Positions 56,347 to 64,000 of a stretch of 64,000 nt of DNA are shown here, in pieces. Numbering within the stretch: position 1 is the first letter of the stretch; every line of letters begins with the position of its first letter. The position numbers and the translations under genes are program-made. This stretch comes from Melampsora larici-populina 98AG31 (lineage: Eukaryota; Basidiomycota; Pucciniomycetes; Pucciniales; Melampsoraceae): the NCBI RefSeq assembly GCF_000204055.1, contig NW_006768793.1, positions 84,195 to 148,194 of the forward strand, given 5' to 3'. The notes under the pieces were generated by a model that worked only from the letters and a program-made list of their open reading frames with translations, did not search any database and was not told where the DNA came from.

Positions 56347-57861
56347 TTACTCGGTAGGTACGCCGTCAGGTTGGTTGCCCTCTGCACTCCACGCAACAGT
56401 CAACGCTGATGCTTGAGAAGGTGCGTATTGCGTGCTGATTTGAGCTGATCGAGCTTGTACTGGATTTTGCATGAGACCTAAGGCTTGAAGTCTGTAGAAA
56501 CGATTATGGATGGTCTTCCTCCAATCCCAGAAGTGTGGGGCCGATCTGTTGATTCTCTTCATGAATAAGCGACAGCGTTGCGTACCGTGACCAAAAGCAG
56601 CACAATGGAAACATTGAAAAAGGCCTTGATGGACTTCAGGTAGTGCGTTACGCGAAGGAGTGATAGGATTTGCTTCGGATTTGTTACGCTCATCGATCAA
56701 AGGTGAGATTGGACCAGGGGACGCAGTACCGGTGAAGAGTTTGTTCGCAGGAGAGGGAGAGAAACATTGAGAAGAAAAACGGGGTTGATTGTATGATTTT
56801 TGATTGATAGGAGTTTGGTTTCTAGTATTCAATCTGCTAAAAGAGGTGCTAAGAGCTTGAATGCTTTCACCTTTGTGCACCGTTCTACAAGTAGTAATTA
56901 GGCTCTGATAAGAGGTTCTGACTTCAGCAAATGAAAAGGGTTTCTTATCCAGCTGATAACGTGCGGTTAGAGTGGTGTTCACCACGTCCATGCCGTATTT
57001 GCCAGTGGTTGGCGAACATAATTGCAAAACGATGCCCTTCACAATATTCTCATCCCAAGAGAAACCAACAGATTTGAGCTTCTTGAAGTCTTTGTTCATC
57101 TCGTTGACAAAGGTCATCAAGTCCGTCGTCGAAGGGTCGAAGCGTCTCAACATGATCGATTGAAAGGTAACGTACTGAGCCGTTCTGCCACCTTGTCGGA
57201 ATAGTTTGTCTAAGGTAAACATGGCGTCATGAGCGAGAGACTTATCAGCAATGATGTCCTTGAGATCCTTGTGAATTGTCGAGTTGATGACTCTCCCAGC
57301 GCAACAATTGATGGCCATCTGAACTTCCGATTCTTCATTGGGTCTGGTCAACGTCCAGTAGCTAGAGAGGTCAGTCATTTCGTAAACGGCTCTGGCTGTG
57401 CAAAGCTTCCATCTTGCAATGTTCGAACCATTGAGTGATAGATGTTCGATGCCTGTGATGAATTTATGGACATCGTCATGCTTGCGATTGAGTTCTCGCA
57501 GACAATCATTTGGTGGGTCAGATTGAGACATTCTAGCGGTATGCAATAAGTTGTCTGATTTGTCAGGGGTATGAAGAATAGTCTGACAACGATTAGAGTG
57601 TGATAATTTCAGCAGATCAGGGTTTAGATAGTTCGTGGGGGGTTGAGAAGAATAAGATTGGCCAGCAAGGGGGGTGTTTTTGCGAGTCGTTGTTGTTTGA
57701 CCGTCTCCTAGCTGTGATGATACCAATTGTGAACGAGAATGACGCAATAATGAGTTCGAACAAGATTGACGCGATGACGATAAAGCCCTTGATTTAGATT
57801 GAGTTTGTCTACCTTCAGTGGAGCTGGACAATTTCTTTGGCGGAGTGCGAGCAAGTGACAT
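56347..57861 (-). CDS. copia Gag
   Basis: 504 aa. There is a basic Ser-rich N-terminus, then a UBN2/copia-type Gag domain (LNGSNIARWKLCTARAVYEM, FQSIMLRRFDPSTTDLMTFV, FAEVRTSYQSLI) and a canonical CCHC knuckle CFHCAAFGHGTQRC near residue 425. It ends in TAA at 56347-56349. The next codon in the same frame opens pol with LLDSGATHHV, so only this one stop separates Gag and Pol. It may be a read-through codon or a nonsense mutation. Confidence 0.9.
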   Translation of the reverse strand: MSLARTPPKKLSSSTEGRQTQSKSRALSSSRQSCSNSLLRHSRSQLVSSQLGDGQTTTTRKNTPLAGQSYSSQPPTNYLNPDLLKLSHSNRCQTILHTPDKSDNLLHTARMSQSDPPNDCLRELNRKHDDVHKFITGIEHLSLNGSNIARWKLCTARAVYEMTDLSSYWTLTRPNEESEVQMAINCCAGRVINSTIHKDLKDIIADKSLAHDAMFTLDKLFRQGGRTAQYVTFQSIMLRRFDPSTTDLMTFVNEMNKDFKKLKSVGFSWDENIVKGIVLQLCSPTTGKYGMDVVNTTLTARYQLDKKPFSFAEVRTSYQSLITTCRTVHKGESIQALSTSFSRLNTRNQTPINQKSYNQPRFSSQCFSPSPANKLFTGTASPGPISPLIDERNKSEANPITPSRNALPEVHQGLFQCFHCAAFGHGTQRCRLFMKRINRSAPHFWDWRKTIHNRFYRLQALGLMQNPVQARSAQISTQYAPSQASALTVAWSAEGNQPDGVPTE

Positions 57862-57946
57862 AGGACCGGAAGCTGCATGGCGGTTCAGACTTACACTATG
57901 AGCTTTGCAAGATGGCGAATACGGTTAAAAAGCGCTGCTCATAACC

Positions 57947-58118
57947 TATAACAAATAGTACAATAGCACATCAGTGCTCACTCCAAGGTATTGGCTTCCA
58001 CAGTAGATGGTGATGTGGAAGCTTCAACCGAGGAGACAAGACTTGACTACAAGAGAAAACTGTACAACGTCACGTGACACTCTGTGGTGCAGTCGTGTAA
58101 CCCCATAACTCTACAACA
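57947..58118 (-). repeat. copia 5' LTR
   Basis: 172 bp, followed at right by AGTAT. At the four sites where it differs from 38303-38474 it has CA where the other has CG. Confidence 0.92.
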
Positions 58119-58123
58119 AGTAT

Positions 58124-58923
58124 TCCCTGCTCACAGCGATTCTCAGATAACGCCTGAGATTTGGGCCTGATACAGGGCCCAACTCACCTAAGAAATTTTT
58201 TCAAATTTCAGACACGAACTAGGCCAAATCCCGCCTAGTCAGGCCCTGTCAGGCTTAGTCCCTCTGACACGGTCATGACTCGCAGTGTCATTCTACCTTT
58301 GCCAAAATTCATAACTTGGTTCCCTCTTACTCCATCACACCCACCGACATCCCCATGACCCTGAAAGTAGCAACATGGACAAGTTAGTTCAAACTCATGA
58401 TTGTCATTGGATTGGTCTCCCTTCTGTTCGTGAATCAAATATATGATAAGAAAAAGATTAGTCACACTTTGAGATACTCTATCGTATCCAAGCATTTGAT
58501 AGATATACCCTTGCAATATTGAGTAGACATCACTTGTAGTACATGAAATGAGAAACAATTCGATCTTTTGCAATGCTTTTCAATAGTGCAGCTTTTTCTG
58601 CAGCTTTTTCTTCCGATCGGGTAGTTCTTGAAACTAACCTACCTGTGCACTCCCAAACATTTCTTCAGAGATTTCAGAAACTTTGAAAAAGGATATATGG
58701 AAATGGGATTTGAATAAAAAAGGATTTATTGCCAAGATTTTCACGATGAGAAACAAGAAATTGAATTTTTACACGATTATGACAATTATGAACTGATCAA
58801 AATGAAAAGGGAACAATTCATAAAGAACAAATTACTGTGAAGTGATTGTGTGTATTGTTACTTTGAGCTTATGGAATGTATCAAGAACATCATGCGATAG
58901 AAGCGAAAACCACTAAATCATAT
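58124..58923. other. intergenic, no supported gene
   Basis: The ORF at 58235-58573 has no recognisable content. A short imperfect inverted repeat (GGGCCTGATACAGGGCCC; GGCCCTGTCAGGC) lies at 58163-58260. It is the 3' flank of the next gene. Confidence 0.35.
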
Positions 58924-61313
58924 TCAAACCACCATTGGGACATTTAATTCATCATTGTCCCCTGTGCGCGTGTCTTCTTCCACCACGTCTTCCGCCTCGG
59001 AAGACCGTTTTTGTTTCTTTTTTGCGCCCACCTTATACTTGTCAACAAATCCTGAAATAGGGACCAGGGTGATGGGGTTAGCATGCAGATCATTATTTAC
59101 TCTTCGAGCTTTCTCTTCTGTGAGACCTGAGCTCGCGTGAGTGATCCATGACCTGTACAGGCTGTCGGATGGTTCGTGATGTAATGTGAACCCTTGATCT
59201 TTCAGTCGATCTTCACAATTTGTCCATTTCCAAGTTTCTTGTGACTTGTTGGTAGCTTTTCCTGTAAACAAAGAATGCAGATTGAGCCACAAAACATACA
59301 ACCAAGAATCAATCTAGTATGTACATACAGATTATATCATTCAAATGGGTTTTTAATTTGTCCACTTCTACCAAGGAGCCTTCTGGAGATGAGCTGCACA
59401 AGGAGGTATTGTCAGTGATAAAGTTGCGAAAGAATCAAGATCACAGAATTCACTTGATTGTTTTTGCGGCACAAGGTCTGCAACACTCTTACCTGTCACG
59501 TATGCCTGCATCTTTGAAGGGGTAATTTCAAACTTTGCTGACGAATTGAGGTCATACTCAGCCCAATCCCACAAGCCAGGTGTCGTGGCCATGTATTGAA
59601 AACAATGTTTGGAAAGGTGAGTTGACACCGCTGTGATGGTGAATTGTACCGGATGAGTACGGGACATGTTGTTTGCCTAGAAGGATCAAGCTAGTAAGGT
59701 TAATTGTGTAATGCACGAAAAAGGAAAATTAAAAAATGCACAAACCTTCTGAATAAACTAGGCTACAAACTCGTTGCATTTGGCTCTTGAGCGCGCCAAG
59801 TCGCGACCAGATGCACAAAAGCCAACCTTCCGGGTAACCTCGTCAGTTGCTGCGCAAACCAAGGTGACTGCACCTGTTTGAGTGGGTCGATTATTGGGTA
59901 TTTCTTGATGATTGACCCCATAATTGTCAATGTCTTCATTAATGTCGGCTGATGTGGCTGATGTGTCAATCTCGGGGTCGATGTCGGGCTCTTTGGGAAT
60001 AAATGCCATCTTCTCTTTGTGTGAAAGGCTGTCATATAGCTCCTTTACCAGTGCCTCTGCTACAGGATTTGCAGCTCCGCCGTCTGTAAATATCAAGATT
60101 TATCAGTCTCATGGACTATGAAGTTTATCAACCATCAGAGCTTGTACTCACTTGATTGGTAAATGTCCTTGACTTCCTTGGTTCCCTTGAAATAGTTGTA
60201 TCTACTTAAAGCTTGGCGAGTGGTTGAACTTCCACTGCGTCAAAGAGAAAAATTCAGGACGCAAAGGATAAAGAAGTATTCGCGAGAGACTCACATTTCT
60301 GTTGCTACCACATCTGGTGATATGCCAAGATGTATACACAAGATTGCAAAGAGCTTCTTGGTGGAGTTATGAAAGTTGCGGATGGCTTGTTTTTTAACTT
60401 GTGAAAACCCTACTTTCTTGCCGTTCGCCTTACTATGCTTGTCAGCCATCGCCCTAAGTTCTGCGGCATCAAATCTATCATATAATTGTTCCGCTGTATG
60501 ATTATTAGGTAGTGTTAGTTTTTTTGGTAGACAGAATGCAGGACTTAGAAACTCCGCCACAGCAGCCTTGGCACTCTTGGTGACCATTGTCGAATCTACT
60601 ATATGTGTAGGTTGCTTTGCTGTTTGAGTGTTGTTATTAGTCTTGCTTTGAGTTGTCTTTTTGGCTCGCGACAATCCCTTCTTTGTTTGAGAGGTTTGAT
60701 TTGATTGTGCACATTGTGTAGGTGGTATCGGCAGGGTAGGAGGTCCTTGCTGTGGGATAGCTGGCTGTTGAAGATGTGACATTGATGAAACTGGTTCAAG
60801 AGCATTGATGTTGATTGGGATAGCTGCACGGCGAGGTTTTGGAACCAAAATCTGCTGTTGAGCTAGGTTGGAATTTGAGCTTTGATTATCGCGGTCTTGC
60901 CTTGTATTGATCCGATGATCTTGGTCAATGGCTGACAGATTGATTTGATTGATATCAATACGGCTATCAAAAGGATTAATTTGATTGATACTGATTGAGT
61001 GATGTGGATTCGTGTATTGATTGAGATTATTGATATGATTCTGATTATCATGAGGTGGATTTGGCGGAATAGCCAAAATATTCATATTGAATGAGTGATC
61101 TGGAGCAATAAAAGGGTCTTGAATCATGTCAAATTGATTGTTACGACTATTATCCATGAGATGATTTGGAGTGATATTGGTATGATGCGACTGTGGAACC
61201 GGAAGGTGATTATCTTGAGAAAACATTGAGCTGTTGATATCTGTAGAGCCTGTTTCAAATGCATGCCGGAAGTCAGTGTTGGTAGTGTCTGGGTATGATT
61301 GGCAGTAGTCCAT
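58924..61313 (-). CDS. hypothetical protein, Asn/Gln-rich N-terminus, 5 exons
   Basis: I do not recognise this family. My model is 60295-61313, 60152-60234, 59767-60083, 59493-59676 and 58924-59261, giving 1941 nt and 646 aa in phase. Residues 1-220 are rich in Asn, Gln, His, Ile and Pro (low complexity). A basic stretch follows (KKGLSRAKKTTQSK). The middle is folded-looking (AEQLYDRFDAAELRAMADKH, FHNSTKKLFAILCIHLGI, TTRQALSRYNYFKGTKEV). The C-terminus has WKWTNCEDRLKDQGF, SWITHASSGLTEEKARRVN and a basic/acidic tail (AKKKQKRSSEAEDVVEEDT). Intron 3 uses the donor just before an in-frame TAG. Intron 4 is 231 nt; a possible extra exon (59329-59382) would create a stop. It may be a nuclear protein of a lineage-specific family, or transposon-derived. 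Confidence 0.6.
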
Positions 61314-61848
61314 CTCTGGGATTGAAATGATGTGGTTCTTGTATGCGGAGGGTGGCGGATGATATACTAATGCACTCCACAGATGATTAAGGTTAGTGGC
61401 TTAGTGGCGCGTGCAAGAATTGGCGCAATCCGGGTGGCACCAACTCATTAAATCTCAGCAAAATTTGAATTATTTCCAGTAAAAACTAGTAAAAGCCAGT
61501 AAATATTTGATTGAAATAGTCACCACCAGTGCCCCAGTGTTGTTCCCAGTGACACGTCAATACGAGTATGAATGTTCATTTACATCATCTCCATCAAGTT
61601 AGAAGGTGAAGCTCAATTTTAAGTGATGAAATACCCCAAAACCACAACAGAATTCTTGAATTCATCTGATTTCATTATTAGAGAAGTAATCTAATCAGCT
61701 CAGATCACACAGGTATGGATGAGGGAAGAATGTGAAAAATTCAAGTCTGCCCTCTTTTACCAAATGGATTGTGGAAACCTCAAGTTTGAGATATTTAGGA
61801 CCAGACATGTTGTTTGCATTCCATATCAATTTGATTTATATATTTATA
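61314..61848. other. upstream region of the hypothetical gene
   Basis: A/T-rich; no gene. A short repeated word CCAGTAAAAACTAGTAAAAG occurs at 61478-61497. No further structure is seen. Confidence 0.35.
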
Positions 61849-62051
61849 CTACACAAAGTTGATTCTGGAACTTTTTCACAAAATTTCCAGAACATTTTTC
61901 AGAAAGCCAGAATGCTTCTGCACCCTGGGCAAAAGGGCACTTAAACATGTACTGTTTTTCACAAGTCCAGGGGTCCAGAACACAGATTTGACTGTGTTCT
62001 GGGGCAGTTCTGGAAAATTTGTGGAAAAGTTCCAGAATCAACTTTGTGTAG
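61849..62051. mobile_element. 203-bp palindromic MITE
   Basis: Inverted ends begin CTACACAAAGTTGATTCTGG at the left, with the exact complement at the right; pairing continues for about 44 bp. A second weaker inversion (CCAGAA...TTCTGG) lies inside. No target duplication is clear. The superfamily is unassigned. Confidence 0.75.
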
Positions 62052-62284
62052 GACAATTGGCAAAATGACATCCGCCACCACTGATCACCAAGGCTTAGGG
62101 ACCATTGTTGCACAAGCAGGAAGTAAATTTTGAACAAAAATGTGTAAGTGACTAGAGGAAATGTGAAGTTCTGATTACAGAGACTACTTAAGGAACCAGG
62201 GTTTACATCACATAGTGAGCTACCAGGCCCAAATTCAGCCCTCTTTACGTGTAATTTGAAGGTTTGTTTGGGGTTGGGTTGGAG

Positions 62285-62603
62285 CAACACTGCGACAGCT
62301 AATCTACCCGTAGCTGATAGCGCAAGATAGCATAGCTAGAAACATGCCGCAAAGCTACAGCTAGCAGGAATCAGCATGAATGAATCCCAGCTACCCTACG
62401 CAAAGTCCCAGAAAATCTCCAGCTAACCAAATTTTGGCCCTATAGCGTAGTGTAGAGGCACAAAACTCAGCTACAGTAGCTCTTAGGGTAGCGTAACTTG
62501 ACAAGTTACACTATCATAAAGTTCAGATCTGTGTTAACTGCATACAGTTACGCTGCATACAAAATGCATGGTAGTGTGTTGTCGCGTAGCTGTCTCAGCG
62601 TTG
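62285..62603. mobile_element. hAT-like MITE with 7-bp flank repeat
   Basis: The left end CAACACTGCGACAGCTA and the complement of the right end, CAACGCTGAGACAGCTA, match at 15 of 17. The direct flank repeat is GTTGGAG at 62278-62284 and 62604-62610. The interior is made of short words built on TAGC/GCTA and GTAGCGTA. The ends resemble hAT-2 and hAT-3. Confidence 0.72.
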
Positions 62604-62610
62604 GTTGGAG

Positions 62611-64000
62611 CGGGTACTGATTGGTAATCACATATGTGGTTATGGAGATTCTCACACATGTCATGGATAATTTATGATGATATATTCTGAAAGCTATAGC
62701 TTTGGCCAACAAATTGAGCCTTTACTTAAGCATTTTGAAGCGCAGACAGAAAAGTTGTTAGCAATCATGTGTTTGCCTCTTGGTGTACTGGACGGCACCG
62801 CTGTAGAACTCCTACGCTGTGTGGCGTAGGCTGAGCCGGAGAGGGGAAGAATCACCGTGCAGAAGGAATAACCACACGGATGAAACTATGGTTGTCGTAG
62901 ACTGCCCTCAACCTTTAACTAAAAGTTCAATAATAAAAAAATTAACACCGGAACAATTCTTAACAACTTTTCTTCCTTCACAAATCTATCACGTAACAAT
63001 AATCTAATATTTCTAAAAGAACCTCAAGATTCCGCGGAATCCAACAATACCCTACCAACTGTACACACACAATTAACACAAAACTAAGTAAGTTTCGAGT
63101 TAGACGTAATGTTTTACTACTTATAATAATAAAACTAATTGAACAAAAATAAAAAACTAGATAATTTTTATAAAGGGAGACGGGATAGAATCAAGAAAAA
63201 TAAAATTTCTAAACTCTAGTATAAGTTTAGCAGAACTACACTAGAAAAAAAACTTTCTAAAAAAAATGGCTAAGGTCTAGGAGGGATTTGAACCAAGGAT
63301 CTGGCTAGGTCTGTGTAAAGGATTTTCACGTATTGTGAAATATAGCAATAAAAAAAATAAAAAAAAATGGATTTCACTATTTAACGCCCGCAAAAAAAAA
63401 CCCGAAGCCCCTTTTTGAAAATGACAGGGGGCTGTACGTTTTCCACAGCCCCTTTGCAAAACTTTTTCAAACTTTTTCAAACTTTTTCAAACTTTTTGAA
63501 ACCTCTGTTTGAACTTTCCGAGTTCGAGTTCGACTTCGTTCAAACTTTTTGTGATTTTGCGTTGTGCGTGTGCGTGTGTAAATATCTCACTTTGTATGTT
63601 TTCATGTATGTAATTTCAAACTGACAGCCAGAACAAAGAGAAATCAGAGAACACTAGACTAAGATAAGTGAGAGTGACCGATTTCCAACAGCTAGTTATG
63701 TTATGTATTACTCCATGTATGAGTAAGCAGAGAGAGCAGAAAAAGAGGGAAAACAATGTATTACTTCATGTATGTAGCGAGCAGAGAACATATAGAAAGA
63801 GAAACAGGGAAAACAAGAGGGAACAACAAAGGTATCGATTTCATTCAAAGCGGGGGAAGGAAATCATCATATTGTCAGAGATTCGACCCACTTATTCAGC
63901 TGTGGTTGGTGTTTGCTAATCCACTGAGGTATCTCGGTGGTTTCGAGCATAGCTGAATTCTTGGGGTAGCCATACACTTCCGGGAAAGGAACCGATTTAA
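62611..64000. other. AT-rich tail with a short tandem repeat
   Basis: No gene is supported. Four tandem copies of the 10-mer ACTTTTTCAA (the last with G for C) lie at 63461-63500. On the minus strand around 63275-63292, GGTTCAAATCC matches a Pol III B box, but no A box or cloverleaf accompanies it. Confidence 0.4.

Larger units (their letters stand above)
38303..58118 (-). mobile_element. Ty1/copia retrotransposon, host of a four-level nest
   Basis: The 172-bp LTRs are at 57947-58118 (5', minus strand) and 38303-38474 (3'). They are flanked by TSD AGTAT at 38298-38302 and 58119-58123. On the minus strand the LTR starts TGTTGTAGAG and ends GTTATA, so the 3' end is not the usual CA. A purine tract (GTGGGGGGGG) precedes the 3' LTR, and a PBS-like GGTTATGAGC follows the 5' LTR. 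The LTRs differ at only four sites, all CG in the left copy and CA in the right. Internal DNA is split by a CACTA MITE (39019-39834) and by hAT-1 (40036-53924). Confidence 0.93.

Noticed and set aside
59329..59382. Extra exon in the hypothetical gene (EGSLVEVDKLKTHLND)
   Set aside because: Including it creates a TGA at the next junction; skipping it keeps the frame (VTG-KATNK) and a total divisible by three.
63260..63300. tRNA or SINE on the minus strand
   Set aside because: Only a B-box match is present; no A box or cloverleaf could be drawn.
1..64000. CRISPR array, operon, phage or bacterial defence system
   Set aside because: Introns in almost every gene, a split tRNA and eukaryotic protein families show a nuclear genome; no regularly spaced repeats are present.

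Overview
This window looks like TE-rich nuclear DNA of a basidiomycete, most likely a rust fungus (Pucciniales). The reasons are intron-dense genes with short GT-AG introns (about 60-115 nt), AT-rich non-coding DNA, a secreted GH32 invertase, small secreted cysteine-containing proteins, and very heavy transposon nesting. The species is not identified. Family names rest on motifs read by eye; no database search was run.

Layout. 0-13 kb is a gene island: an intron-containing tRNA-Asn; an MGS1/WRNIP1 AAA+ ATPase (-, 9 exons, 579 aa); a stand-alone retrotransposon-type Gag ORF (+); a COG0523/CobW-type metal-chaperone GTPase (+, 8 exons); and a secreted GH32 invertase (-, 8 exons, 780 aa). 13.6-20 kb is a graveyard: a decayed copy of the VPS41 3' half carrying a long-TIR MITE and a Harbinger-like MITE, then two nested pogo-type MITEs. 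20.5-28.4 kb holds secreted-protein gene A (+), HOPS subunit VPS41 (-, with a 100-N scaffold gap) and the DEAD-box helicase DBP8 (+). VPS41 and DBP8 are divergent across a 269-bp promoter.

29.9-37.6 kb is an inverted duplicate of 20.4-23.1 kb. It contains a broken VPS41 3' end followed by secreted-protein gene B, the paralogue of A. Gene B is split at its third splice donor by a small hAT derivative, which is itself split by an apparently complete Tc1/mariner-like transposon. 38.3-58.1 kb is a four-level nest: a Ty1/copia element (TSD AGTAT) contains hAT-1 (TSD AAACAACC), which contains hAT-2 (TSD CTCCCAT), which contains a Ty3/gypsy element (TSD TACCC, identical LTRs, one open 1769-aa polyprotein). 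Each junction restores the reading frame of its host, so the insertion order is read directly. The copia element also carries a palindromic CACTA-type MITE. 58.9-61.3 kb is an unrecognised 5-exon gene, and the remainder is MITEs and AT-rich DNA.

The most interesting signals are the ordered nest, the inverted secreted-gene/VPS41 duplication, a group of hAT-like elements that fit 7-bp rather than 8-bp target duplications, an intact Gag gene with a 5'UTR intron between strongly diverged flanking repeats, and two GC-AG introns forced by reading frame.
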